A stretch of DNA of 64,000 nt from Nematopogon swammerdamellus (taxonomy: Eukaryota; Arthropoda; Insecta; Lepidoptera; Adelidae). The stretch is taken from assembly GCA_946902875.1 (NCBI GenBank), contig OX336345.1, positions 8,525,395-8,589,394 on the forward strand. Direction: 5' to 3'. The translations under genes and the position numbers were made by a program. The notes beneath the pieces were generated by a model. It was not told the DNA's origin, did not search any database, and saw only the letters and a list, made by a program, of their open reading frames with translations. How positions within the stretch are numbered: the stretch's first letter is position 1; each line of letters begins with the position of its first letter. This document shows positions 22,876 through 32,037 of the stretch, in pieces.

Positions 22876-23122
22876 GGCACATGAGAGAACAAAGGAATAG
22901 GATTGACTCTTGCGCTATAGATCAGCTGATTGTACACATAACCAAAAAAAATAACGATAAAAAAAATAACCAGGGTTAATATAAAGAAGATGTATCGCTA
23001 TGCATCTTCTCTATATTAACCCTCCTAATGTTGAGGCGGTGCATGTCGTTTTTGTTACGTTTCGTTTCGTACATGTGGGTGCGCGCGAGAACAGCTGATC
23101 TTCCTATGTTCTTTCATGTGCC
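22876..23122. mobile_element. MITE related to family A (partial core)
   Basis: Inverted ends GGCACATGAGAGAACAAAGG and (reverse-complemented) GGCACATGAAAGAACATAGG flank a core. The core contains AACCAGGGTTAATATAAAG and GTTGAGGCGGTGCATGTCGT, also found in the elements at 8689 and 32598. It begins about 290 bases upstream of the DALRD3 start codon and so may touch its promoter. Confidence 0.6.
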
Positions 23123-23788
23123 GCTTGCTATATAGCGAAGCATAATTTTTTTTATTGTTATTGTCTTGGATACTGGGTCCATTATTTTTAATAAATCTAC
23201 TTTCTATTACTATTCTATTCGGGGTTTTTTTGTACGTTCATGTTCATGGCAATACTCTTCGACTGTCTGACTGAACCTCATGTCTTAACAGGTGCACTTT
23301 ATTTAATCACTGGAAGCGTGTGAACGGGTCAATAGTTACGAACTATTTCACGTTATGAACGCATCTGTATAAGCGAAATTTATGCAAAAAAGATGGCAAA
23401 AAAGATATGTAAAATATATGCAAAAAAGATGGCGGACGGCGGAAGTTTGTCGCGTCGTCGTTGTAATTAAAAAAATACATTTTTGTGGTTCTCGCGGGCC
23501 GAGAATTTATACAACAGAACGTTAAAGCTACAAAATAAATGGCTGTGTACTGTGATGAGTTTTGCCTGTTTCGGGAGGAGACGAATTAAATTTAAAAAAA
23601 AAGCGAAATTTCTGCTCCGTGACGAGCCCCTTGTTTCCGTCCGCCCCGCATTTTTGGATTTGCGTGCCTTACCCGCCAAAGGCGAATATATAAACACCAA
23701 CACATTTTTTATTTAGAGTTTGTTTCCAGTACCTACTTATTGAATTATTGCAGCTTGAGTAAAATGTTCAGACTTTTTTCAAATTGCC

Positions 23789-24490
23789 GGTTTTTAGGGT
23801 TCCGTAGTCAACAAGGAACCCTTATAGTTTTGCCATGTCCGTCCGTCTGTCTGTCCGCGGCTTAGCTTAGAGACCCTTAGTACGAGAAAGTTGTAAGTTG
23901 GTATGGGCACAGATTACTTAATAGTTACGTATGGGTATTAGTAATAACGCCGACAAAGTGGTAAAATAAAAATTTTGAAATAATTTTTTTTAGGGTACCT
24001 CCCCTATACCTAAAGTGGGGATGACATTTTTTTTCACGTCTACCCCATCGTGTGGGGTGTCGTTGTGTTTGTGAAAAACATTTTTCGATTTAGGGATCCG
24101 TTTGCGAATTATTAAGCTTTTAAGTGTAAATTTTTGCTAGAGCCAAGTGTCCCCCCCCCCCCCCCTGCCAGCTAAACGGTTGTTATTAGATAAAATAGAT
24201 GTCGATGATTAGATATGTGAAAAAATTCACAGCAGTAGTACATTATATCGAAATTAAAAGGAAAACTATCACAGCTAAGTAGGCTGTACAGGTTGACGAG
24301 CAATAGTCGACCAACTTATAAAATGTACGGACGACAGCCATCATTTCACTGTTGAAGAACTTTTTCAAATTAACATTCATTTATTTCCACTACGAAATTA
24401 TACAAATAATCAAATAATTTATTTTGATAGGGTTCCGCAACTACGGAACCCTACACTGCGCGTGGCCCGACACGCAATTGGCCCTTTTTT
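23789..24490 (+). mobile_element. Dispersed 'GGGTTCCGTA' element, second copy
   Basis: Starts GGTTTTTAGGGTTCCGTAGT with TCCGTCCGTCTGTCTGTCCG nearby. It ends GGTTCCGCAACTACGGAACC, CTACACTGCGCGTGGCCCG, then AATTGGCCC and poly-T. A poly-C run (about 24151-24167) interrupts it. No intact frame. Confidence 0.65.
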
Positions 24491-24499
24491 GTTAGGACT

Positions 24500-25230
24500 T
24501 TTCAAATTTCGAAATGTTCATTTCATAATAACAAGGAGGAAAGAAAAAAAAGGATTATGAAAGCATAGTAGTTTTAAATGCATTTTGACTCACCATCATT
24601 AAACATGCGAAGCTGACAGGCTTACTTGTGACTACCTCGCAAGTTTTTTAAAACCCTTCTGATTAGGTTTATTCTAATTTGAAATTGTATAACAGATTTT
24701 TATGCTGAGAGTGGAGTAGCCTGTCTGACGTAAGACAATAATAATAAGTTGTATTGACAAAGTGTGGTATTCATGTTTGATCATTATGAAATGGCACAAA
24801 TGAGCTAGGTACTTACATGTTATATCCGTAAATTCAATCTACTACTTACCTATATTGACAATTTTTCAACATGCGAAACCACCTGAGCAAATATAGTTTC
24901 TTCTACTATTTCGTATCGAAGTTTCTTACTGTGAACCTTATGCCCCTGTTATTTAATAGACCTAAGAAAAAAATTCGTTCCTTATTTTATTATACTTGCG
25001 CAAGTAAATAATAATGTCCTCGTCTTTTACTGTGACGTGCTATTCAACCTGTTAGATTATATCACCACGTGTTACAATGACATTACAAGTGAATTATTTC
25101 AATATTATATGTTGAATTATTTAAATTTAATTATATGTACATAATATGATTGATTAATTCCTTCATTTAGTGTCCAGACATTTTTAGCTGGAGATGTTGA
25201 ATAAAAAAATTAAATAATTTAACATTTATT
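24500..25230. other. AT-rich intergenic stretch
   Basis: No coding-like frame or recognisable repeat. Confidence 0.5.
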
Positions 25231-25404
25231 TCACATCACAAAACAATATAAATAGGTTGTAAATACAATATGGTACATGACATAATTAAAATCATATCTA
25301 CTAGTTTACAGGAAGCAATACAAATGTCTTTTTCTTCATAAAAGACAAATCTCAAATAAAAAATTAGTTTTTCTACATGGTTGTAAAGAATTAAAGTACA
25401 TAGG

Positions 25405-25552
25405 TATAATGCGCGGGACGGATCAAGGCGTGTCGTCGCCGCAGCGGGCGACCCGCCACGCGCATACACTATACAAGTACGGTGCGGGTGCGAGGGAGAC
25501 CACTGACGAGCCGCTGCGGCGGCGACACGCCGAGATCCGACCCGCGCATATA
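25405..25552. mobile_element. GC-rich palindromic MITE
   Basis: TATAATGCGCGGGACGGATC at 25405 pairs with a variant of itself (TATATGCGCGGGTCGGATCT, minus strand from 25552). Stems of about 43 bp surround a loop of about 60 bases. The same 20-base end occurs at 33361-33380, which supports a terminal repeat of a mobile family. Its high GC contrasts with its surroundings. Confidence 0.6.
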
Positions 25553-25632
25553 CTTCCTTCAGTGTTTGCATTTTCTGTTCTTCTGTATTAACAATGCCAG
25601 AGTTCTGAAACGTATGCTTAAACTATGTTGAT

Positions 25633-25638
25633 TTTATT
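25633..25638 (-). terminator. Candidate poly(A) signal of DNAJC25
   Basis: AATAAA on the minus strand about 135 bases after the DNAJC25 stop codon. It is the first canonical hexamer downstream that I noticed. No transcript evidence. Confidence 0.4.
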
Positions 25639-25772
25639 TAGGTATAAATATAAAAATATATTACAGAGTCATTTCACAACATGAAATAAAAAATTCACAA
25701 CATGAAATTAAATAGTCAATTTGGCTTTCAACATATAATATATTTAAACAATGAGTAAAGTTGGGAAGGTCA

Positions 25773-26798
25773 TCAGGAGTCGTCGAAGGTCATGCGGCCG
25801 ACGCCGTGCTGCTTGATGTAGCGCCGGTACTGCTTGTACTTGTTGTTCTCCGCTAGAGCCTTCTTCGCTTCCTCCTCCTTCACCTCCTTCCACTCGACAA
25901 AGTTCTCCCACACCCACAGCTCCAGCTCCAGGTACTCCTCCTTCTCCGACTCTTCCAGCGCGCTGAACTGGTGCCGGCCCATCTTCATGTACTTCCGGAT
26001 TAGGTATAACTGCTCCTCCGTACCGTACGCTTGTTTCAGTATAGTGAACTTCCACAGCCACCTCACGTACCAAGCGACGTAGGCCGCTATCGTGTAGGGC
26101 AGTATTATCAGCTGCACCCACAGGATGTCCGTCACCACCGGCTTGGCGTAAGAGCCCTTGATGTCCATATTCTCTTCGATCACTCGCCGGATGATTCTCT
26201 CCTGCTCCTCCTTGAGTTCGGGCTTACTCCGCTTGTTGCCGCGCGACTTGCCGCTCCCCTCCTTCGTCTCCTCCTTGGCGATGTCGAGAGCGCGGTTGCG
26301 GTACTTGGGCACGGTCATGAAGTACTTGATGGCGGTGTCGTACTTCTGCCACGCGCTGTAGTACTGGATGGCCGATATGACGGTGACGGCGACGGCGATC
26401 ACGATGCGCACGTCCACCTTGGGCGCCATGCGACGGCGGTAGTAGCGGTAGTAATGCGCGTAGTACTCCTCCGGGTTGTCCAGCATGTAGTCGTAGTCGG
26501 CGCGCTCCTCCTCGTCCTTCAGGATCTCGTACGCAGTGGCGATCGCCTTGAACTTCTCCTCGGCCTCCTTCTTCGCTTCGGCCGTGCGGTGCATATCGGG
26601 GTGGTAGCGACGCGCGAGCTGCCGGTAGTTCTTCCCAATCTCGCTCTTGGTGGAGTCGCGGGTGACTCCGAGGACATCGTAGCAGTTCTCTTTGCCGCAG
26701 TAGATGCCCTCGAGCAGATGGCCGTCTCCCAAGGCGATGCTCGCGCAGAACCACAGCACTGTCACGGAGCTCCATATTGAAGGTTTTAACCGCACCAT
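25773..26798 (-). CDS. DNAJC25: DnaJ homolog subfamily C member 25
   Basis: A single uninterrupted frame of 341 residues from ATG at 26798. Residues 1-24 form a hydrophobic signal or anchor (SSVTVLWFCASIALG). The J domain spans about 38-106 (NCYDVLGVTRDSTKSEIG...), with the catalytic HPD at 66-68 that stimulates Hsp70 ATPase. Two further membrane segments lie at about 128-147 (VDVRIVIAVAVTVISAI) and 221-245 (VVTDILWVQLIILPYTIAAY). The C-terminal third is rich in Lys, Glu and Trp and ends GRMTFDDS. Length and layout fit DNAJC25 (Drosophila CG7872-like), an ER-membrane J-protein presumed to work with BiP. The gene is intronless here and uses GC-rich codons, unlike its AT-rich flanks. A full-length LINE sits 142 bp upstream in the same orientation, so its promoter or 5' UTR is compressed or displaced. 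I see no poly(A) remnant that would mark it as a retrocopy. Confidence 0.95.
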   Translation of the reverse strand: MVRLKPSIWSSVTVLWFCASIALGDGHLLEGIYCGKENCYDVLGVTRDSTKSEIGKNYRQLARRYHPDMHRTAEAKKEAEEKFKAIATAYEILKDEEERADYDYMLDNPEEYYAHYYRYYRRRMAPKVDVRIVIAVAVTVISAIQYYSAWQKYDTAIKYFMTVPKYRNRALDIAKEETKEGSGKSRGNKRSKPELKEEQERIIRRVIEENMDIKGSYAKPVVTDILWVQLIILPYTIAAYVAWYVRWLWKFTILKQAYGTEEQLYLIRKYMKMGRHQFSALEESEKEEYLELELWVWENFVEWKEVKEEEAKKALAENNKYKQYRRYIKQHGVGRMTFDDS

Positions 26799-26928
26799 GT
26801 TGCCTCAATATTCTTTTCAAATTGTCGATCCAAATGAGCCGATTGTGCAGCCGCTTATTCCGCCGACCAAAGAGGACTAGATGGAACTTTCGATTTGAAA
26901 TAGTCAACGTCAGATGTTTTCACTGACA

Positions 26929-26940
26929 GTTCCTGACAGC
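26929..26940. repeat. 3' target-site duplication of the full-length LINE
   Basis: GTTCCTGACAGC occurs here and again, base for base, at 32015-32026, exactly bordering the LINE. It lies just after the (AAC)n tail of the element (minus-strand sense). Confidence 0.85.
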
Positions 26941-27040
26941 TGTTGTTGTTGTTGTTGTTTTCGCCATAAATAGGCAGGCAAAGATCATCCGACCATACAG
27001 CCAATTCTCAATTTTCTTCTTTTATATGTATTTTTCGTAA

Positions 27041-27816
27041 TTATATTTTACCAATGGTTTTTCTTATATATGTATAAATGGCTGGGTAGTTGTGTGTATT
27101 TGAAAGAATTCTTTCCAAAGATGTAGGGATCGTTTCGGGATATTTGTAGTTTTCCATAAGTTGGTCTATCATGAGTAATCTTTGGATTGTGAAAGCGGGA
27201 CAGTTCAAAAATATGTGGTCCAGAGTTTGCTCTTCGTCTATATTGCAGTGTTGACATAGGGAGGAATTCACTAAATTCATTCGATGAAGGTGCGCATTGA
27301 ATTGACAGTGACCCATACGAAGTCGGCAAAAAGTAGTGTAGAATTGCCGTTCCTTCAATAGCATTCCTTTGTCAAACCAGGATGTCTTCGTAATATTATT
27401 TTGAATTTTATGATACCACCTTCCTTTCTGTTGGAGAGATTCAGACCAGACTGTAGCCCATTCATCATCATAGATTTTCGTTAGAATTGCGTGAAAGTCA
27501 GAATGTGGTATGGCAACATTTTTGATCGGGCTTTGAGACGTCAAGTCAAAATTGTTTTTGCGAGGTTATCGACCAATTCATTACCTAAAACATCAATGTG
27601 GCTCGGCGTCCAAAATAATCCCACGGTAAATCCTTTCACACTCAAATCAAGTATCTTCTCTCGTATCTTATAAATAAAATATGCCGTTCTCGCATCAAGT
27701 TTCGTGTTTTCGATGGCTCGAAGAACGCTCTGACAATCACTGACTATTAGTTTACGGGAGCTCTCATTCTGAATAGGTTCTTGATAATTCTCGTTGTATT
27801 TTAAGGCTTCCTACGG
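27041..27816 (-). pseudogene. LINE ORF2 C-terminus: RNase H remainder and CCHC-like finger, frameshifted
   Basis: Beyond the ORF2 stop the frame is broken twice. From about 27810 to 27546 a second frame reads SDCQSVLRAIENT and FWTPSHIDVLGNELVDNLAK, the later RNase H motifs (catalytic D of SDC and the PSH..GNE..D box). From 27544 to 27041 a third frame carries WYHKIQNN, FCRLRMGHCQFNAHLHRMN and a finger of the form C-x2-C...H...C (CQHCNIDEEQTLDHIFLNCP). The first break looks like one extra G in the GG at 27810-27811; the second lies near 27545. Either these are inactivating mutations or two assembly indels in an otherwise young copy. Confidence 0.85.
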
Positions 27817-30766
27817 CGAGGCCTTCAGCAGTATAAATGGTCGCTTCGCTGTTTATTTTGTATCCAAATCCTGTCCTCGTAGATTGGTCATAGATTGCCA
27901 ATGAAACGTTTTGATCATTTTTGGAACCGTCAGTAAATATCTTTTTATAATTGTCGTATTTTGCCAAATTAAAATATACCTCCTCTTTTGTCGACAGACT
28001 ACCATCAATGTCTACCGGAATCTCAAGAAATTTACTTGCGAATGAACCATCATAACAAGGTAATTTTTTCTCGCAAAATAATATATCTGTCTTTATAGAA
28101 TTAATAAAAATTTGAACATTTTGACAGACAAAAGGAACATTATTATGCAAAGGAACACTTGCGATCTTCTTCAATAATATATCGTCTGGTGAAGACAGTA
28201 AATGGATTATGAATCTATTTTTAAGGTATCGGAAGCGCAAACTTAAAGGAGATATGCCAGATTCCGCTTGCAAGGAATTAATTGGGGTAGTTTTCATCGC
28301 ACCTGTGATAAGTCTCAAATTGCAGTTTTGTATTTTTTCTAACTTTTCAGTGAGGTTATTCTTATGAGCAAAGCAAAGATAACCATAGTCAAAATGACTT
28401 CTTACAAGGGATTTATAAAGGATTTTCAATATTTTAGGATCGGATCCCCAAGATGTAGAGGCTAATGATCTTAGAATATGGGATGCTTTGTTAGCTCTGT
28501 TTGAAATACTATCAACATATTGGTTCCAAGAGAGTGTTCGTGTGAATAAAATTCCCAGGAAATATGCGCTTTCCACGACGGGTAGAGCGTGATTATTGAA
28601 TTTGACCTGAGGGTTGTGATAGTTTATTTTTTTCCCAAAACATATGACTTTGCTTTTTTCAATGCTGATTTCTAAGCCTAATTTGTTGAAGTATTTTGAA
28701 AGATTTTCAAGTGCTGTATTGATTACTTTAGTAGTATGATTCAAATTATTGCTTGAAAAATAAATAACTAAGTCATCGGCAAACTGAAGATTTGTGACTA
28801 ATGGAGAAAGAACTAGGTTCAATCTCTGAATATATAAACAAAAAATTAGCGGACTTAAAATACTGCCTTGACATGTACCTTTGTAAGATAAGCGTGGACC
28901 GTACAAGTGGTTATTGAATTTTATAAAAACCTTTCTACCGTTTAGAAAATTAAATAACCAAGTGACAAGTTTATTAGGTATTCCTAGTTCCGCCAATATT
29001 GTATTTAGAACGTTATGATTTAAATTATTAAAGGCGCCCACTATGTCGAAAAAAACACACAGGAGGTTTTGCTTTTCTACTGTTGATTTGTAAATATCTA
29101 AATGAAGATGGCTTAAACTTTCCCGACTAGATTTACCTCGTCTGAAACCAAATTGGTTGCTAGGTAAAACTGAATTGCTCTCGATGAGGAATTCCAGACG
29201 ATGTTTAATTAGTTGTTCAAATATTTTGGCCATACACGATGTTAAAGCAATTGGTCGATACGAGTTGGGATCTCCTGATTTCTTATTTGGCTTTAGAATG
29301 GGCACTATACAGTCAATTTTCCACTCCTCAGGAATTATACAATGCTTCCATAACCTATTTAGGATATTGAGTAATATGTCCAGAGCAAAATCACTCAAGC
29401 TTTTAATCATTTTGTAGGTTATCATGTCTAGACCGCAAGCGGTATCTCTTCTTGCTCTTAAAGCTGACTTTAATTCTTTTATTGTGAATGGATTAATTAT
29501 ATAAGTTTTATTTGATGTTACAGGTGCATCTGCAGGTGGAAGGTCAGGTGTCTGCTCGACGGAGTCCGGTGTATATTTTTTCAAGAAATCTAAGACCCAG
29601 TTATCGCTTTGGAAATTGGAATAATTAAATGTTTTATTGAATTTTCGCATGGTTTGCCAAATTTTGCTCATAGGTGTATTCCTATTTATTGATTCACAGA
29701 AAATTTCCCATTCCAATTTTCTTTGTGTTTTCAAAACCATTTTTTTCTTAGCTTGAAGTTTTTTAAAATTAATGTAATCTTCACAGTTGAATGACTGTTT
29801 GAATTTAGAATAAGCCTCTCTACATTTTTTAACTGCGTCCTTACAATGCTCGTTCCACCAAGGAACTGGAACAGTACGTTTTCTTTTCCCCCTAGATTTT
29901 GATGTATTTTGCAGTTTAATTTGGTCTTTTATAGCTGTATCTAGAATGTCAGTAAAGTTATTATACAAAGTAATTGTACTTTGTTCTATATTATAGGAAT
30001 TAGTTACAGTATCGTCCACTCTTTCTGCATATAATTTCCAATCAATATATTTTAAGTTACGTTTGTTTGACACATTAATTGTACAAGAGTCGGAAATATC
30101 CTGATTAATTAATAATTTTGTGATAATAGGTAAGTGATAACTACCCATTGGGTCATTTTGTACTTCCCAGTCGCAAGAGAGAGCTAATGATGGTGATACA
30201 ATAGTAAGATCAAGGGCATTCGGTTTCCAGATGTGAGATCCTGTAGTAGTTGTTTCACCACTGTTGAGTAAAATCAATGAATTATTATTAATGACATCAT
30301 GTATCATTCTTCCCCGAGCATTAATAGAGTCACAGCCCCATTGGGTGTGATAAGCGTTAAAATCGCCAGCAAAAATAAAGGGATCCGGTATACTATTAAT
30401 GAGCTGCTCAAATTTTATTTGATCAAAGTTTGGAGTGCAGTTCCCAGGGCTGTAAAAACTAACTATAGATATAAGATGATTATAACAATGTATTTGGACC
30501 GCTATGTTTTGTAAAGAGTCATCACAATATGTTGTTAAATTGTCATATTGAATTGACCTATGTATTAGTATTGCCACTCCATTATGGCTATTACCTGAAT
30601 TTAGATATTCAACATTGTATTTATTAATGTTGAAAATTTTATGCCATGTTTCACAGATAATACCTATGTGTATATTGTTAGAGTAGAGAAAATGAATTAA
30701 AGAGTTTCGATTAGAAGTAATGCCTTGAGCGTTCCATTGCATAATATTTAAAGTTTTCGTGTTCAT
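27764..30766 (-). CDS. LINE ORF2: AP endonuclease, reverse transcriptase, start of RNase H
   Basis: 1000 residues open from an ATG that overlaps the ORF1 stop as ATGA, suggesting termination-reinitiation. The APE-type endonuclease spans residues 1-220 (WNAQGI near 11, catalytic E39 in ICETW, GDFN at 134-137, LDLTI at 185-189). Its last box reads GSYHLPI where many relatives have SDH, so the usual Asp is Tyr; this may be a clade feature or a defect. The reverse transcriptase covers about 480-760, with SYRPIAL at 502-508, FDIVGAF at 573-579, GTCQGSILSP at 630-639 and the catalytic FADD at 662-665. RNase H begins with FTDGSKND near 935. The frame then shifts and stops, so the last 250 or so residues are encoded out of frame (27041-27816). 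It would copy its own mRNA by target-primed reverse transcription. Confidence 0.9.
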   Translation of the reverse strand: MNTKTLNIMQWNAQGITSNRNSLIHFLYSNNIHIGIICETWHKIFNINKYNVEYLNSGNSHNGVAILIHRSIQYDNLTTYCDDSLQNIAVQIHCYNHLISIVSFYSPGNCTPNFDQIKFEQLINSIPDPFIFAGDFNAYHTQWGCDSINARGRMIHDVINNNSLILLNSGETTTTGSHIWKPNALDLTIVSPSLALSCDWEVQNDPMGSYHLPIITKLLINQDISDSCTINVSNKRNLKYIDWKLYAERVDDTVTNSYNIEQSTITLYNNFTDILDTAIKDQIKLQNTSKSRGKRKRTVPVPWWNEHCKDAVKKCREAYSKFKQSFNCEDYINFKKLQAKKKMVLKTQRKLEWEIFCESINRNTPMSKIWQTMRKFNKTFNYSNFQSDNWVLDFLKKYTPDSVEQTPDLPPADAPVTSNKTYIINPFTIKELKSALRARRDTACGLDMITYKMIKSLSDFALDILLNILNRLWKHCIIPEEWKIDCIVPILKPNKKSGDPNSYRPIALTSCMAKIFEQLIKHRLEFLIESNSVLPSNQFGFRRGKSSRESLSHLHLDIYKSTVEKQNLLCVFFDIVGAFNNLNHNVLNTILAELGIPNKLVTWLFNFLNGRKVFIKFNNHLYGPRLSYKGTCQGSILSPLIFCLYIQRLNLVLSPLVTNLQFADDLVIYFSSNNLNHTTKVINTALENLSKYFNKLGLEISIEKSKVICFGKKINYHNPQVKFNNHALPVVESAYFLGILFTRTLSWNQYVDSISNRANKASHILRSLASTSWGSDPKILKILYKSLVRSHFDYGYLCFAHKNNLTEKLEKIQNCNLRLITGAMKTTPINSLQAESGISPLSLRFRYLKNRFIIHLLSSPDDILLKKIASVPLHNNVPFVCQNVQIFINSIKTDILFCEKKLPCYDGSFASKFLEIPVDIDGSLSTKEEVYFNLAKYDNYKKIFTDGSKNDQNVSLAIYDQSTRTGFGYKINSEATIYTAEGLAVGSLKIQRELSRTYSE

Positions 30767-31914
30767 TGTAATAAAGATATGTTTTGTTTCAGAATGTTTT
30801 TTATTTTATCATTGTTAATAATAATATTATTCTCCTTCTGTTGTGTCATTAAACTTGTCAGAGTCTTTACCAGTATATTAATAGTAATGTCAGATTTTAG
30901 AATTTCTGAGATGTCAGCGGTAGGATTTCTGATAGTTTTGGTGTAATTTTTAACTGCTGGTGGTTGCAATTGTTTTCTTATTGTCGGAGGTTGCAAAGAC
31001 GGAAAATGTTTATCATTTAAAATATCTGCAAATGTTGACGTCTTTACTTTCCTTTTGTTCTCCTCAATGCGCCTCTGTTTGACAGGACACGCGGAAGAGA
31101 TAGAGATGTGGTTGCCTTGGCAATGTACACACTTAGCGTCTTTAGTGTCGATGGTGCAGTCTTTATAGTTGTGCGGGAGTGTACAGATGCTGCAGCGGAC
31201 TTTGTTCTTGCAGAACCGGGCGAGGTGTCCGTACGTCAGGCAGTTGAAGCAAAGCTTGACAGGTGGGATGTATGGTTGAACTTGGAAACTCCACAGATCT
31301 AAGTCTACTGAGTTAGGCAAGGAGCTAGATGAGAATGTCAGCGTGACTGTCTTTGTCGGCGAGAGTGTGAATCCATTTTCCGTTTTTACCTTGCGCATGA
31401 TTCGTCTGACGGAGATGACTTTGTAAGGTGAAGTGATGGCGTTGAATATTTTCTTGTTGGCGAGTTTAGTTGGGATATTGTTTATTACGCCGATGATCTC
31501 TGTTGCCGAAGCCGGTATGGATGCTTTGAATGAGTACTGATTCAGGAAAGTCTGGTTTTGTATCATTGTGTTGGCGAGAGCAGGCTTATCAAATATAAGG
31601 CCGACTCTGTGATTGTTGATTCGCTTGAAGCGTTTAATGCCTTTTATGTTTCTTTGGAAGATGGCAGAGAGATACATGATGTCTCTGTCTCCAATGGGCT
31701 TTTCTGTCGTTGACTCTACGAATACAATGAATTCGCTCTCACCTGCGCACTCGTTGTAAAGCCTTTTGTACTTGGTGTCGAAGTATGTTTTGTACTTATC
31801 CTCATCTTCCTCCATGTCAGAAGCCGAGCTGGATTCCGACGGTACGTCGCCTGTTGTGCCGGTTGTATCCACTTCTTCGTTTTTTTTTCGTCCCTTCTTC
31901 CCCGAGCCTCCCAT
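30763..31914 (-). CDS. LINE ORF1: gag-like RNA-binding protein with three zinc knuckles
   Basis: 383 residues from ATG at 31914 (MGGSGKKGRKKNEEV). An acidic, Ser-rich N-terminus (SSSASDMEEDEDK) is followed by a region resembling an RNA-recognition fold. Three cysteine knuckles then lie at about 218-275: CFNCLTYGHLARFC, CSICTLPHNYKDC and CVHCQGNHISISSAC. Such proteins coat element RNA and form the ribonucleoprotein. The frame is intact. It ends within the ATGA that starts ORF2. Confidence 0.85.
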   Translation of the reverse strand: MGGSGKKGRKKNEEVDTTGTTGDVPSESSSASDMEEDEDKYKTYFDTKYKRLYNECAGESEFIVFVESTTEKPIGDRDIMYLSAIFQRNIKGIKRFKRINNHRVGLIFDKPALANTMIQNQTFLNQYSFKASIPASATEIIGVINNIPTKLANKKIFNAITSPYKVISVRRIMRKVKTENGFTLSPTKTVTLTFSSSSLPNSVDLDLWSFQVQPYIPPVKLCFNCLTYGHLARFCKNKVRCSICTLPHNYKDCTIDTKDAKCVHCQGNHISISSACPVKQRRIEENKRKVKTSTFADILNDKHFPSLQPPTIRKQLQPPAVKNYTKTIRNPTADISEILKSDITINILVKTLTSLMTQQKENNIIINNDKIKNILKQNISLLQ

Positions 31915-32014
31915 TTTCGGGTGAAGATAGCTTTTAAAATCAAGAGAAAATTGTTTTTTATTAAACGCGCGAAAGTTCGTGTGTCCCGCTCAACGTTTCC
32001 CGCGCTTTTTTTTC

Positions 32015-32026
32015 GTTCCTGACAGC
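32015..32026. repeat. 5' target-site duplication of the full-length LINE
   Basis: GTTCCTGACAGC, identical to 26929-26940. Confidence 0.85.
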
Positions 32027-32037
32027 GTGGGAATTAG

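Larger units (their letters stand above)
26941..32014 (-). mobile_element. Full-length non-LTR retrotransposon (I/jockey-like, with RNase H)
   Basis: About 5.07 kb bounded by the 12-bp duplication GTTCCTGACAGC. Order along the minus strand: a 5' UTR of about 100 bases (GAAAAAAAAGCGCGGGAAAC), ORF1 (31914-30763), ORF2 (30766-27764) and a frameshifted RNase H and C-terminal region to 27041. A short 3' UTR with GGCTGTATGGTC and TTTGCCTGCC ends in an (AAC)n tail at about 26941-26960. The EN-RT-RNase H order, the three-CCHC ORF1 and the simple-repeat tail instead of poly(A) fit I-like elements. The exact clade needs a tree. The perfect duplication means the insertion is recent. It lies 142 bp upstream of the DNAJC25 start. 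Confidence 0.9.

Noticed and set aside
26031..26780. 249-residue plus-strand open frame opposite DNAJC25
   Set aside because: Antisense shadow of the GC-rich DNAJC25 coding sequence; Val/Leu-rich, with no family resemblance.
26224..26907. 227-residue minus-strand frame overlapping DNAJC25
   Set aside because: Another frame of the same GC-rich gene; Arg-rich low-complexity product, no domain.
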